64,000 bases of DNA from Nitrincola sp. A-D6 (GCF_000764495.1 NZ_JRLB01000024.1:6-64005); one strand, 5' to 3'. Shown: positions 48,515 to 60,974, counted from the stretch's first letter. A program made the numbers and translations. Notes: generated from the sequence alone by a model not told the origin.

Positions 48515-49404
48515 ATGATGTCTATACCGGTTGCCTATCTTGCTGTGGTGTTGATCTGGTCCACCACACCGTTAACCATTGCCTGGAGCAGTGAAACCAT
48601 CGATCCGGTGCTGGCCGGCTGGTTGCGTATGGGCATTGCGGCTTTGCTTGGCTTGATGTTATTGGCGGTGTTGCGTATTCGGCTGCCGTTAAATGCGCGT
48701 GCGCAACTGGCCTATGCCTATGCTTCACTCGGGGTGTTTGGCGCCATGTGCTGCACCTATATTGCCTCACGTTATGTACCTTCCGGGCTGATTTCGATCA
48801 TTTTTGGTCTGGCACCGATTCTTTCGGCGATCTTTGGCATGGGGTTACTTAACGAGCCAGCCTTGAGACCCTATCGCTGGGTGGCCAGTGCCTTGGCTTT
48901 TGTGGGTCTGGGAGTGATTTTTACCGATGATGTGGTGCTGGGACGGGAAAGCCTGCCGGGTGTGTTTTTGCTGTTAATGGCCGTTAGTCTGTTCAGTCTG
49001 AGTGGCGTGCTGGTCAAACGCACCGGTGCTCAGGTGCATCCGCTGGCACACACAGTCGGTGCGTTACTCTGGTCTCTGCCCGGATTCGCGCTGACCTGGT
49101 GGTTGATGGGTGCAGCACCTTTGGTAATCGATCCATCCACGCGTGCCTTCTGGTCAGTACTCTACCTGGCAATCTTTGGCTCTTTGATCGGCTTTGTCAG
49201 TTATTTTCATGTATTGCGTCACCTGCCACCCAGTACGGTAGCTCTGGTGACACTGATCACCCGGTTTTCGCCTTGATGCTGGGCAACCTGCTCAATGCCG
49301 AACCCTTGACCGCCAGCTTATGGAAGGGCTGTTTGCTGGTGGTGGGTGGCCTGGCTCTGTTTTTTTGGGGGCATCGAATCCCCATACGCCGGCCACCAGC
49401 CTAA
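48515..49404 (+). pseudogene. EamA-family transporter (one frameshift)
   Basis: The frame begins MMSIPVAYLAVVLIWSTTPLTIAW behind GGAG and has nine transmembrane segments up to ALVTLIT, where it breaks to RFSP-stop. One more C in CCC at 49260-49262 gives LITPVFALMLGNLLNAEPLT and the tenth helix, ending at 49404. About 297 residues restored. Substrate unknown. Convergent with ggpPS, ten bases away. Confidence 0.75.
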
Positions 49405-49413
49405 GCTTGAGAT

Positions 49414-51688
49414 TCAGGCGGCTCCCTCTGTCAGCAGTGACAGTTGTGTCCGGCGTGTCGCCTTAACGGCCCCCAGAAACTCCTCGCCCCAGCGGGCGAT
49501 GTCGTTATGGCAGACGATCTGGTACATCTCCTTCAAGCGGGCTTCACGTTCGGCTTTACCTAGTGTCAGGCCGATATAGAGCGTATCGCATAGGTCATGC
49601 GGATCGTGTGGATTAGTCAACAAGGCGCCATGCAACTCGGCAGCGGCCCCGGCGAATTCTGATAATACCAACACCCCATTACCACCACAGAGTCCCTGAG
49701 TGGCAATATACTCTTTGGCAACCAGGTTGAGACCATCGCGCAGGGGCGTAATCCACATCACATCAGCCATCAGGTAGTAGGCAATCAGTTCCTTAAATGG
49801 GAATGCTCGGTAGAAAAACTGTACCGGTGACCAGCCTACACGGGAGAAGCGGCCATTGATGCGCCCCACAGCCTGTTCTATCTGTCCCACCAGCTCATCA
49901 TAGATAGTCATTTCCCGTGCCGCCGGTACACAGATGGTCATCAGCGTGACCTTGCCGATCAGTTCCGGGTGCACATCGAGTAATGCCTCAAAGGCCAGTA
50001 GTTTCGCCAGGGTACCCTTGGTGTAATCCAGCCGTTCTACCGACAAAACCACGCGGGTATGGCGAAGCTGTTGGCGCAGTGTTTCCATCAGTTCCTGGCA
50101 GGCTGGCTCTTGAACAATTGTGTCTATACGACCGACATCCAGTCCGACCGGATGCGCGCCCAGACCGATATGGCGATCATGGACACGAATAGCCGTGGTC
50201 ATACTGTCCAGCCCTACCGCACAGCCGTAGGTGAGAAAACGGGGGGCGCAGCCGCTGGTTTCCACGACTTCCAGTGGTGCAACGCCGCGGGCGACATCGA
50301 CAAAATTTTCCGCCTGGCGGGGAATATGAAAGCCGATATAGTCACATTGCAGCAGACTGCCGATGATCTCACGTCGCCAGGGCAGGACATTGAAGACATC
50401 CGCCGAAGGAAAGTAGGTGTGGTGAAAGAAGGCGATGGTCAGGTCCGGGCGCAAGGGCCGCAGGTAGGCCGGGACCATCCACAGGTTGTAGTCGTGTAAC
50501 CAGATAATCGCACCTTCAGCGGCTTCGGCAGCGGTGCGTTCGGCGAACAGGCGGTTGACCTTGAGGAAGGTGACCCAGTCTTCCTCACGAAAGATGGCTC
50601 TTTCCCAGAAAGTATGCAGGGTCGGCCAGAAGGCCTCTTTGGAGAAACGTTTGTAAAAGGTATCCACATCGTCCTTGGTTAGTGCTACTCGTGCAGCGAC
50701 CAGGTTTGGATACTGCTCGGGGTCGACCTGGGTATGTACCTCAAACGCACGGCCTTTACGCGGGTCATGGATTGACCAGGCCACCCAGGAGCCGCGTTGA
50801 CCACGGCCAAAGAAACTTAGCAGGGTGGGCAGGATACCGTTGGGTGATGAGGGCGGACGACGGATCAGCTTGCCTGACTCTTCGACCTCCTCATAGGGCA
50901 GTCGGTGGTAAACCATCACCAGATCGGCTTTACCCTTGATGGTCAGGTCGGGTAGTTCGTGATCGACCCCCAGGGGACCCAGAAAACCAAAATGACCCAC
51001 AGCTTCCAGAATCCCGCCACAACCACTGAGGCGTGCCTGCAGCACACTGGCCCTGTCGGCAGTAGCATCCAGCAGGGCAGGTTCCGATTCACCGACACAG
51101 ACACCCTTGAATCCCTGCTCATACATCGACAGGTCGTTCAGGGTATCCCCGGCAACCAGCACATCATCTCCTGGCGAGTTGCAAGTGCTCGATCAAGCGT
51201 TGCAGGGTTGTGCCCTTGTTAACCCTTTGCAGGCAGTCCAGATATATCCCGGCTGAAAACAGCATATCGCAGCCTAGCCCTTCAATCGTCTGCTTGAGTT
51301 TGTCAGTCACCGCGCCGGGTTCACAAAAGTAGGAGCAGCGACGTTGCTGCGGCACCTCCTGACGTTCCAGGCCAGGAAAGCCCTTCAGTGCTTCAACGAT
51401 GGTCAGATCTCCGGGCCAGCAGGCATTTATTTCGCTTTGCACCGGGTACACAGGTTGCAGCGTTTCACCATCCACCAGCGTGGCACCCACGTCACAGATA
51501 ATGTAGTCAGGGCGAGGAATAGCCGGGTCGGAAAGCAGGGGGACCACAACTTCCAGGCCACGTCCGGTGACAAATACCAGTTTGATGCCTTGGTGGGCAG
51601 TGATCAGTTGATAAAGGCGCTGGCGATTTTCCGGATCGCCTGCAAGAAAGGTTCCGTCAAGATCTGTTGCCAGAATCATAGTACTCAT
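49414..51688 (-). pseudogene. Fused glucosylglycerol phosphatase/synthase GgpPS (one frameshift)
   Basis: N-terminal HAD phosphatase of the sucrose-phosphatase type (TDLDGTF, VTGRGLE, then GDTLNDLSM) joined to a GT20 domain of the GgpS/OtsA type (WLHDYNLWMVPAYLRP, VERLDYTKG, RDGLNLVAKEYIA). The break is at 51176: with one base removed the frame reads HLQLPGDDVLVAGDTLND. Total about 757 residues, as in fused GgpPS of Azotobacter and Pseudomonas. It makes glucosylglycerol from ADP- or UDP-glucose and glycerol-3-phosphate, a compatible solute for salt stress. Trehalose synthesis is the alternative for the GT20 domain; the HAD type and domain order favour glucosylglycerol. Near the betaine genes. 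Confidence 0.75.
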
Positions 51689-51715
51689 TACTCCTGCCGG
51701 TCATGGCTGAACGTG

Positions 51716-53119
51716 TTAACGATCAGTAGGATCGGGCTTGTCAGTGTCATTTGATGGATCTGTTTCTTCCTTGTGAGGCACTTTATCAAGGGGAGTTTTT
51801 GGGGTGTTTTCTTGTTCTGTAGATTCTTCTTGTAGAGCCTCTTCTGTATCGGTATGAGGTTCCATTTCCAAATCAGTAGCCTCGTCTGTTGGTTCATCTG
51901 GAGTTTGATCATCCAGCATCATTTCCAGCACCACCGGTGAGGTGCGTACCATGGGTACATAGTGAGCAGACTCTTCAACAATAGTGTCGCGCATGCGGCG
52001 TGCCTGTATATGGCTGTAGACGGCACAGATGACAAACATGGTGCTGAAGTAAACCGGCAGAGCATGAGCCGAAGTTTGGCTCATTATCCAGCCAGCGGTG
52101 GCGGGGCCCAAGGCCGCACCTACACCATGCAGCATCAGTAGAGCGGCATTACCGGAGAGGATTTCATCCTGATGCAGGTGGTCGATCAAGTGGCTACAAC
52201 AGCCGGGTAGACTGCAAAGGCTCCCGCTCCAAATACGCCTGCTCCGAGCAAAAACCATTGGCCATAAGGCTGAGGAGTATCATCAATACGCCGCCAACAG
52301 CAGCGATCATGGCAATAATCGCCAGTGCCTGGCGTCGATCTATGCGATCGGAGAGTATCCCCATTGGCCATTGAAACAGTGCTCCGGCGACGATAACCAG
52401 AGAGATAAACATGGCAATATCAGCGGGTGACATGCCTAATCGACCAGCGTAAACAGCCCCAGCCCCCAGAAGCCCCCCATTGCCAACCCGGAGAGCAAAG
52501 CACCGGCACAAGCGATAGGGGCCGCACGCCAAAGCAGTTTCAGTGACAGGGAGGGAGTGTCGCTGATTTTGGGCTGCGTCAGTCGTGTGGCGGCCACTGG
52601 CATAAGGCCTAAAATAATAAAGATTGCCGAGATGGCAAATAAGCTGAACGCCAGGGGGCTGTCTATACGCAGTAGCTGCTGCGCCAGTGCGAGTGAACCC
52701 AGATTAATCGCCATGTAAACGGCAAAAACCCGACCACGGCGTTCCGGTGGTGCCTGGGTATTCAACCAGCTTTCAATCACGGTGTAGATGCCAACCAGTG
52801 CCGTACCGGTAATGACGCGCAGGATAAACCAGGTGACAGGATCGATAATCAAAACATGCAGGAGTACACAGGTGGATGTTGCGGCAGCGAGAAAGGCGAA
52901 GGCGCGGATATGGCCCATACGCCGGATCAGTTTGGGGCAGAGCCAGGTGCCCAGAATAAAACCGATAAAATAGGCAGAACCCAGCAAGCCGAGGGTTTGA
53001 TCACTGAAGCCTTCTGCACTGCCTCGAAGTGCGAGCAGAGTGTTTAACAATCCCATGCCCAGCAGTAGCAGGGCAATACCCGTTAACAGTGCGCCAATCG
53101 GCAGTAAAATCGGGATCAT
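51716..53119 (-). pseudogene. MFS transporter, YcaD-like, with acidic tail (three frameshifts)
   Basis: Three frames join through breaks at about 52457 (C4 for C5), 52250 (A5 for A6) and 52190 (one G missing). Restored junctions read GGFWGLGAVYAGRLGMS, LMANGFLLGAGVFGAG and VVATLIDHLHQDEIL. About 468 residues with twelve transmembrane helices, first domain GSAYFIGFILGTWLCPKLIRRMGHIRAF. After the last helix come about 70 acidic, Pro/Thr/Glu-rich residues (PDEPTDEATDLEME...), probably disordered. Substrate unknown. Confidence 0.7.
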
Positions 53120-53357
53120 CAGTTCAGCTCTCTCCTTCTGAACAGCCTGGATTAAGGGCAGTCAGACTTGAATTGGGGCTCCTGTATTTATGTTGTTTTC
53201 TTTAGACCCTACCCGATTTTGACTAACGTTTCCAGTTGAGAAGGTAAATTTCGGTATGGGAATTTAGTCAGCAGACTGAGCGTGTTGAACAATTCTCTTG
53301 CTTGGTTTAGCTGTTGTATACTGATACTTCTATCAATCAGTCACAGGATGATGTTGG

Positions 53358-54104
53358 GTGAACTCAGCTGCGCTCAAACTGGAGTTGCGCTCCTATTCAG
53401 ATGAGGTGGCGAGCCACCATCACGATCATCATCAATTGGTATTGCCGGTTGATGGTGAGCTGTGCCTGAGTGTCAATTATGCTGAGGGTGCAGTCACTGC
53501 CCAGCAGGCCGCAATTATTCCGGCGGGTGCTGATCATGGTTTTTATGCGCCAGTAGCCAACTGCTTTTTAGTCGCCGATGTGCCTGAAACAATGGCTCCC
53601 ATGTTGGAGCGGCTTCCGGCTTTTGTGCAGTTGGATCAGGTATTACGTCAGTATATTAATTTTTTGCACCTACAGATGCAGTGTCACCAGGTACCTGGCT
53701 CGACAGAAACCGAGCACCAGATGCTGCGCTTGTTGTTGCAACTGCTACAGCAACGTTTCGCTCTGCCCGTTCGGCAGGACCGGCGTATTGAAGTTGCCAG
53801 AACCTATCTGGAACAGCAACTGCATCGCCCGATTTCTCTGAATCAGTTGGCTGGCATTTCTTATTTGAGTGTCAGGCAGCTTTCCAGTCTGTTTCAACAG
53901 CACTTAGGGCGATCACCACAGCAATATTTGCTGGAGCTGCGTATGCAGAAAGCCAGACAACTACTGGAATCTACTGATCTTCAGGTGCAGCTAGTGGCTG
54001 AACAGGTCGGCTATACCAATCTTGCGGCTTTCAGCGACCGTTTTCGCCGTCACTTTGGTCAATCACCACGCTATTTCCGCCAGCGGAACAAACAACACAG
54101 CTGA
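53358..54104 (+). CDS. AraC-family transcriptional regulator
   Basis: 248 residues: N-terminal cupin-like domain with a His-rich stretch (ASHHHDHHQLVLPVDGE) that could bind metal, and a C-terminal double helix-turn-helix (ISLNQLAGISYLSVRQLSSLFQQHLG and VQLVAEQVGYTNLAAFSDRFRRHFGQSPRYFR). GTG start. It lies between a divergent MFS gene and an EamA gene in the same direction, either of which might be its target. Confidence 0.85.
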   Translation: MNSAALKLELRSYSDEVASHHHDHHQLVLPVDGELCLSVNYAEGAVTAQQAAIIPAGADHGFYAPVANCFLVADVPETMAPMLERLPAFVQLDQVLRQYINFLHLQMQCHQVPGSTETEHQMLRLLLQLLQQRFALPVRQDRRIEVARTYLEQQLHRPISLNQLAGISYLSVRQLSSLFQQHLGRSPQQYLLELRMQKARQLLESTDLQVQLVAEQVGYTNLAAFSDRFRRHFGQSPRYFRQRNKQHS

Positions 54105-54169
54105 TCCGGCAAAGACAGCCTGCAGGCATGGTATACACTGGTGTTTTTCCAAGCTGATAGAGTCTGATA

Positions 54170-55046
54170 ATGACCCAACTGCACAAGGCCACACTGATTG
54201 GTTCTGTATCGGTTTTTCTCTGGGGGACGCTGGCGTTATTGACACGCATGACCGGCGGGGCTATCCCGGAGTTCCAGATGATGACGATGACCTTTGCCAT
54301 CGCTTTTCTGCTGATGCTGATCCGCTGGCATGGACAAAAGCGATCAGGATTGCGCTATCTGCGACAACCGCTGGCGGCCTGGGTGATCGGTGTCGCTGGG
54401 CTTTTTGGCTATCATTTTGTTTATTTCAAGGCGATGACCCTGGCACCGGCTGTTGAGGTGAGTTTGCTGGCGTATCTTTGGCCGCTATTGATTGTGATTT
54501 TCAGTGCGTTGTTACCCGGTGAACGTTTACGTGGCGTACATTTGCTTGGTGCGTGCCTGGCGCTTCTGGGCTGCTGGATATTGATTGGTCAGAATCACAA
54601 TGGCTTTCAACCGCAATACTTACCTGGGTATTTGCTGGCATTGCTTTGTGCCTTGATCTGGTCCAGTTATTCGGTGTTGAGCCGTCTGGTCAAATCGGTA
54701 CCAACAGATGCGGTTGGCTGGTTTTGTGCTGTTACAGCGGTACTGGCGCTGGTGTGTCACCTGGTGTTGGAAGAAACCGTCTGGCCACAGAGTTGGGCCG
54801 AGTGGGTGGGGGTGATCGGATTAGGGTTAGGGCCGGTAGGTATCGCTTTTTTTTACCTGGGACTATGGCGTCAAGCACGGCAATCTGCAGTTGCTGGGCA
54901 CCCTGGCTTACAGTGCGCCACTGATCTCGGTGGTGCTATTGGTGCTGGCGGGAGAGGCGAATGCCAGCTGGACGCTGTTTTATGCCAGTATCGCTATTGT
55001 GAGTGGTTCGTTTATTGCCGGGAAGCGGCAGAAACCGGTGGGTTGA
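54170..55046 (+). pseudogene. EamA-family transporter (one frameshift)
   Basis: Starts ATLIGSVSVFLWGTLALLTRMTGG and holds eight helices up to GPVGIAFF. The break is a run of eight T (54846-54853); with seven the frame reads AFFTWDYGVKHGNLQLLG and goes on to a stop at 55044-55046 (GKRQKPVG). About 292 residues. The unshifted frame runs on to 55102 with an unrelated tail. Often annotated as an aromatic amino acid exporter (YddG type). Confidence 0.75.
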
Positions 55047-55076
55047 AGCGCCCGCAGAGCGAGCGCCTACAGGAGG

Positions 55077-56293
55077 TTAGTTGGCTAGCTCTATGCGGTT
55101 GAAGTCGAGGATGTTTTCCTCGGGTGAGGCCTCGATTGCCATGACCTCTTTGCGCTTGTACAGCAGTATGTAGCCTAAACAGCCAAAGTAAATGGCGATA
55201 ACCAAAGCGCCCACCCACTGGATTTTCAGGAAATCCAACTGGAAAAGAATGGTCAGCGCACACATGGCGGCAAAGTTGCCCAGAAAGTAGCGCGATTTGC
55301 CGATATGACGGGCGGTCAGGTTGAGGTTCTCAGTGTAGAGACGGATCAATGAATCCAGTGAGTTAACCACCATCAAGATACCGACAGAGATCATCGCCAC
55401 ATTGATGAAACTGCTGATATGCAGGCCTTCTGAATGGTAATGATAGAGCACGGTGAACCAGGTACCTATAGCAACGGACGGGAATACCAGCATCGCCAGC
55501 ATTAACTGCCAGGTGCGCAAACCACTGACAAAGCGTGCGGTGAACTGACCAATCATGATGCTCCAGGAGAACCACCAGAAGAGGTAAAACTCGTGGTAGT
55601 CATTCAGCGGTAACATGAATTGATGCAGATTGGTAAAGTATTCCGTGATCAGGCCAGCGGTGGCAATAAAATCACTCGGGCTGCCGTTGTCTGTGAGGAA
55701 GGCGCCGCCCCACATCATGGCAATCAGGCGATGAACAGCCAGGAGGAGCCGAGGCTGAGAATTCGTACATACTTGAGTTTGCTGCTGGAGTATACAGCGG
55801 CTGCAATCGCCAATAACACGATCAGGTAGAAGGTGGGTATCACGCTTTCACCATCACCTATTTCGGGCAGATACCAGGGCAGGTTGACCAGTAGCAGGAA
55901 GGCTGTAAATGCACAGGTGCCGATAATCACGGCATTGTTGACCACTTTGACCAGCGGAATATCAAAAAAACGCACCCGAGGTTCGACCACACAGAAGTAA
56001 AAACAGGTGAGGAAGTAAAACCCCCAGATTAAAAATGCCCAGAAGCCAAATTCTATCGCCAGTGGATTGGCAAAACTGTACTCAGGGCTGGCTGACAGGT
56101 CGGCATAGCCAGCGAATTCGGTCAATGGGAACATGATCAAGCCAACATCCAGCCCGGACGTAAACAGTATGGCAATGAAAGTAAAGGTGCGAACCGGGGT
56201 GACGCCAATACAGCGCAGATTCCACCATTTAGTCAATACCGCGATAATCGCAGCGAAGGTGAACAGAAGTCCGATGGATAACCAGAGTGTCAT
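55077..56293 (-). pseudogene. BCCT-family transporter (one frameshift)
   Basis: Transporter with about eleven hydrophobic segments. FYLFWWFSWSIMIGQFTARFVSG corresponds to the tryptophan-rich BCCT signature in helix 8 that forms the substrate box. The frame breaks at 55727 (GG for GGG); restored it reads SSWLFIALIAMMWGGAF. About 405 residues, shorter than usual BCCT carriers (500 or more), so the start may be further upstream or the subtype compact. Likely takes up choline or betaine for the adjacent betA/betB enzymes in the same direction. Confidence 0.7.
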
Positions 56294-56467
56294 GCGCGCC
56301 TCCGGTAGTAGCAGTCAATTATTTTTCGAAATAGCATAGGTGTACCTCTTCTATTGAAACGGGCGTTCATTCGAATTGGACACAAACCACCGCGTGTGAA
56401 CGGCTCAGGCTGTAATCTTGCTTACAGCCTGATGGTTTGCACGTTGGGTTGAGGTAAAACGCAAAGC

Positions 56468-58158
56468 TTAGGTAACTTTGCGTTTTGCCTCTTCGGGTCG
56501 CTGGCGCTCCTGCCAGAGAGCATCCATCGATACATCAGCATTCGATGGTGCAAGGGGCTCCTTGCCCCGAATCAGGTCAGCGGCACGTTCCGCCAGCATA
56601 ATAGTGGGTGCGTTCAGATTACCGTTGGGTATAGTTGGAAAAATGGAGGAATCAACAACCCTTAGTCCTTGCAGACCATGGACACGGGTTTGCGGATCAA
56701 CAACGGCCATCGCATCAACACCCATTTTGCAGGAGCAGGAGGGGTGGTAAGCACTTTCGACGGCACGACGGACAAAGGCATCGATCTGCTCATCGCTTTG
56801 TACGTCCAGTCCTGGCTGAATTTCACCCCCCCGGAAAGGTCCATGGCGGACTGGTTGATGATTTCACGTGTCAGCCGGACACAGGCACGAAAACCTTCCC
56901 GGTCAGCTTCCTCTTGCAGGTAATTGAACTGTATGCGTGGCGGCTGATGTGGATCAGCAGAGACTATGTCGACTGAGCCGCGACTTTGGGGTTTGTTATG
57001 GCCGATATGCAGCTGAAAACCATCGCCATCAAACGCCTCCTTGCCGTCATAACGCATCGCTGCAGGCAGAAAGTGGTATTGTAGATCTGGCCATTCAACA
57101 CCGGCTTTAGAGCGAATAAAACCACAGGATTCAAAATGGTTGGTTGCACCCAGCCCATCTTTTTTAAGAATCCAGCGGGTACCAATTTTTAAGCGGCTCC
57201 ACCAACCCAGTTTGCGGTTCAGTGAAACGGGTTGCAGGCAGCGGAACTGAAAGTAGAATTCCAGGTGGTCCTGCAGGTTTTTACCCACACCTGGCAGCGC
57301 ATGTTCCAAAGCGATACCAGCTTTTGCCAGCAGCTCAGGATCACCAATACCGGAGAGCTGCAGCAGGTGGGGTGAGCCGATGGAACCGGCCGATAAAATC
57401 ACTTCCCGGTTGACCCGAGCCGTGTGGGTACGACCGCCCTGTTCGTAAATCACCCCGACGGCTTTTTTGTCTTCAAGCTGAACTTTATGTACCAGCGCAT
57501 GGGTGACCAACATCAGGTTGGAGCGGCTCATGGCTGGACGCAAATAGGCATTCGCGGTGGAGCAGCGACGGCCCCCTTTGATGGTCATGTGCATCGGCCC
57601 GAAGCCTTCTTGCTGTGCACCGTTATAATCGCTGGTGTTGAAATAACCCGCTTCGACACCGGCATTAATAAACGCCTGATAGAGCGGGTTCTGCATCTGG
57701 TTGCCGTTATTTACGCCCAGTGGACCACTATCACCACGGTAAGTATCACCACCAAAGGCCCAGGTTTCCGCCTTGCGGAAGTAGGGCAGGCAGTGCTGAT
57801 AATCCCAGCCTTCTGCGCCGCTTTGCTGCCATTCATCAAAATCCCGCGCATGACCACGCGCATAGACCATACCGTTGATGGAGGACGACCCGCCCAATAC
57901 CTTGCCACGCGGACAATGCATACGCCGGTTATCCAGATAGGGTTCGGGTTCGGTCTCAAACTGCCAGGCGTATTTTTTCGTGTTCATCGGAATGGACAGC
58001 GCCGTCGGCATTTGAATAAAAATACTCTTGTCACTGCCGCCAGTTTCCAGCAGCAGTACGCTGTGTTTACCATCTTCAGTCAGGCGGTTGGCCAGCACAC
58101 AACCCGCTGAACCGGCACCGACAATAATATAGTCAAAGGTGTGTTCCTGAATGCTCAA
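56468..58158 (-). pseudogene. betA: Choline dehydrogenase BetA (one frameshift)
   Basis: GMC flavoprotein: FAD loop [46 protein letters not shown] and the second signature [16 protein letters not shown]. The frame breaks in a run of seven C (56826-56832); restored it reads [17 protein letters not shown], the active-site region [10 protein letters not shown] and [24 protein letters not shown]. About 562 residues, the normal length. It oxidises choline to betaine aldehyde at the inner membrane. Overlaps betB by four bases. Confidence 0.85.
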
Positions 58159-59617
58159 AATGGGCTCTCCAAATCAGTCATACCCACATACACAGATTTG
58201 ATCTGGGTATAGTGGTCCAGGGTTACGCGGCCATTTTCACGACCGATACCGGATAGCTTGTAGCCACCCACCGGCATCTCTGCCGGGGAGGCACCGTAGC
58301 TGTTGATCCAGCAGATGCCGGCCTGCAGTTGATGAATAACACGGTGGGCGCGCCGCAGATCGTTAGTGAATACGCCAGCAGCCAGGCCGGTTTCGGTGGT
58401 GTTGGCGCGGCGTATCACCTCGTCTTCATCGGTGAAACTCAGTACTGACATGACCGGACCAAATATCTCTTCGCGGCAAAGGGTCATCTCATCGGTGCAA
58501 TCACTGAAAATAGTCGGCTCGACAAAGAAGCCGCCGGGAGCTGTCGCCGGTTGTACCGCCTGACCGCCATGCAATAAAGTGGCACCTTCTGCCAGACCGA
58601 TTTCGATATAGCTAAGCACTTTTTGCTGGTGCTGGGCTGAAATCAGCGCACCAAAGTTAGTTTCCGGATCGGCCGGATCACCCAGACGAATATTGTTACG
58701 TGTACGTTCCAATAGGCGTTGTAAAAAGACCTTCTGAATCGCTTCATGCACGAACACACGCGTGCCGTTGGTACAAATTTCACCCTGGGTGTAAAAATTG
58801 CCCAGCATCGCGGCTGAGACAGCATTGTCGATATCGGCATCATCAAAAATAATTAGCGGTGATTTGCCACCCAGTTCCATGGTGACCTGCTTAAGAGAAG
58901 AGGCGGAAGCTGCCATCACTTTCTGCCGGTGCCAACTTCGCCGGTGAAGGAAACCTTGGCGATATCCGGATGGTGTGTCAGCCAGGCGCCGACCTTGCCA
59001 TCACCTTGCACCACATTGAAAACTCCAGCAGGTACACCGGCTTCAACAAAGATTTCTGCCAGTTTTAATGCGCCCAGCGGGGTTTCTTCAGAGGGTTTGA
59101 AAATCATGCTGTTACCACAGGCCAGCGCCGGAGCTGCTTTCCAGCAGGCTATCTGTAACGGGTAGTTCCAGGCGCCGATTCCGGCACAAATTCCCAGCGG
59201 TTCCCGACGGGTGTAATAAAAATCCCCGCCAAGATCCTGCTGATTGCCTTCAATCGATGCAGCGAGCCCTGCAAAAAACTCAATTGAGTCAGCGCCAGTG
59301 ACCACATCTACCGCTACCGCTTCCTGCCAGGGTTTACCTGTGTCACGCACTTCGACTCCGGCCAGTTCATCATTACGCTCCCGCAGCAGCGCTACGGCAC
59401 GCATCAGAATACGGCTGCGAGCTACACCACTCAGGGCAGACCACTGAACAAAGCCTTCACGAGCACTGTCGATAGCGGCCTGCTGGATACTGTCATCGGC
59501 CACTTCCATTTCGTAAATCACCTGGCCGGTGCCTGGATTGATAACGCTGAAGGTTTCACCGCTGCGATTGGCCTGGTAGCCACCATTCACAAAGTTTTGA
59601 TAACGAGGCAGAGACAT
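58155..59617 (-). pseudogene. betB: Betaine aldehyde dehydrogenase BetB (one frameshift)
   Basis: Aldehyde dehydrogenase with [36 protein letters not shown] (catalytic Glu) and [14 protein letters not shown] (catalytic Cys). The break is at 58919: AAAGTG for AAAGGTG; restored it reads [13 protein letters not shown]. About 487 residues. The start at 59617 begins [14 protein letters not shown]. It makes glycine betaine from betaine aldehyde with NAD+. Middle gene of betIBA. Confidence 0.85.
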
Positions 59618-59628
59618 AAATAGGTACC

Positions 59629-60242
59629 TTAATCTGTAGCGTTTAAAGAGGGTGATGTACCTGGCTGGAGGCAGCCCAGGGCAAACTGCTTGCACAGCCT
59701 TTCGCCTGCAGCAAAGCTTTCCTGCGGGTCCAGGCTTAAGGCACTGCGCAGCCAGAAGCCATCGATCATGGCGGCGGTCTGTCGTGCGGCTTCTGTCGCA
59801 GCTTGTTTCGGTAGTCGCAGGGCAAACGCATAGCGTAAATTACTGTAAAGACGTGCATTGTTGATCTGCTGCAGGCGCTTGAGCCTGGCTCGTGCATGGA
59901 ACGCGCCCAAAAGCTTAACCAGGTTCTGGCCGCCAGGTCAGAGCGTTGAAAATCGGTGAAGTTAGCTTCAATAATACTGGTCAGACGCTGTTCTGGTGAG
60001 CTGTCCGAGCTTTTTATCCGTGCACGGAAATCCTGTCCCAACTGCTCCAGCAGGTAGCGCAGTGCCGCTTCAATCAAGCCCTGCTTGCCACCAAAATAGT
60101 GACTGATAATCCCCGATGACATACCCGCCCGGCGACTGATGGTAATAATAGTCGTGTTCTGTAATCCCAGTTCAGCAATGGACTCCAGCGTGGCCTGAAT
60201 CAGTTGCTGTTTGCGGGTGTCTTTGACGCCGACGATAGGCAT
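59629..60242 (-). pseudogene. betI: Choline-responsive repressor BetI (one frameshift)
   Basis: TetR-type helix-turn-helix KQQLIQATLESIAELGLQNTTIITISRRAGMSSGIISHYFGGK, then a ligand domain. The break lies at 59883 (GGC for GGCC); restored it reads SMHEPGLKRLQQINNARL. About 205 residues, near E. coli BetI (195). Start at 60242 behind AAGGAA. A palindrome TTGAACGTTCAA overlaps its upstream region, consistent with autoregulation of betIBA relieved by choline. Confidence 0.82.
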
Positions 60243-60250
60243 ATTTTTCC

Positions 60251-60270
60251 TTGATTGAACGTTCAATTAA
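60251..60270. promoter_or_regulatory. BetI operator candidate
   Basis: TTGATTGAACGTTCAATTAA, a palindrome with one mismatch pair; the core ATTGAACGTTCAAT resembles known BetI sites. It sits directly upstream of betI. Confidence 0.55.
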
Positions 60271-60410
60271 CAAAAGACTACCGAAAAACCTATCCAGGTT
60301 CAACCCAGAAGGTGGTTTAAAAATGTGCAGGTAGTATTCCGGTAATACCCTGAACGCATCTAACTGTGAGAAATTTGATACTGGGTTATAACAATTAAAG
60401 GAGACCCCAG

Positions 60411-60974
60411 ATGAGCAAGAAAATATTGATGATTACCGGTGATTACACCGAAGATTATGAAACCATGGTGCCCTTTCAAACGCTGCAGGCGTTTGGTCAT
60501 CAGGTTGATGCGGTCTGCCCTGACAAAAAAGCCGGTGACAGTATCGCTACGGCGATTCACGATTTTGAAGGCGATCAGACCTATAGTGAAAAACCCGGTC
60601 ACCGCTTTACCCTGAATGCCAGCTTCAGCGAGATTCAGGCTAGTGATTACGATGCCCTGGTCATCCCGGGTGGTCGTGCTCCGGAATATCTGCGCCTGAA
60701 CCCAGAAGTAATCAGCATGGTTCAGCACTTTTTTGAAGCTGACAAGCCAGTGGCGGCTATCTGTCATGGTGCACAATTGCTGGCAGCTGCTAAAGTGTTA
60801 AAAGGCAGACGCTGTTCTGCCTATCCAGCCTGCAGTCCTGAAGTGGAAGCCAGTGGTGGTGAATATGCTGACATTCCGGTGGATTCAGCCGTGACTGATG
60901 GCAAGCTGGTGACAGCACCGGCCTGGCCTGCGCATCCGGACTGGCTGGCGCAGTTCCAGAAGCTGTTGCAATAA
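60411..60974 (+). CDS. DJ-1/PfpI family protein
   Basis: 187 residues; nucleophile elbow [11 protein letters not shown] (Cys 118, His 119), [15 protein letters not shown] and the opening [14 protein letters not shown] mark the PfpI subgroup. Members act as deglycases, chaperones or peptidases; the precise activity is unclear. AAAGGAG ribosome site. Upstream promoter faces that of betI. Confidence 0.85.
   Translation: MSKKILMITGDYTEDYETMVPFQTLQAFGHQVDAVCPDKKAGDSIATAIHDFEGDQTYSEKPGHRFTLNASFSEIQASDYDALVIPGGRAPEYLRLNPEVISMVQHFFEADKPVAAICHGAQLLAAAKVLKGRRCSAYPACSPEVEASGGEYADIPVDSAVTDGKLVTAPAWPAHPDWLAQFQKLLQ

Noticed and set aside
57424-58110. 228-codon plus-strand frame opposite betA
   Set aside because: It is antisense to the conserved FAD-binding part of betA, has no ribosome site and no family motif.
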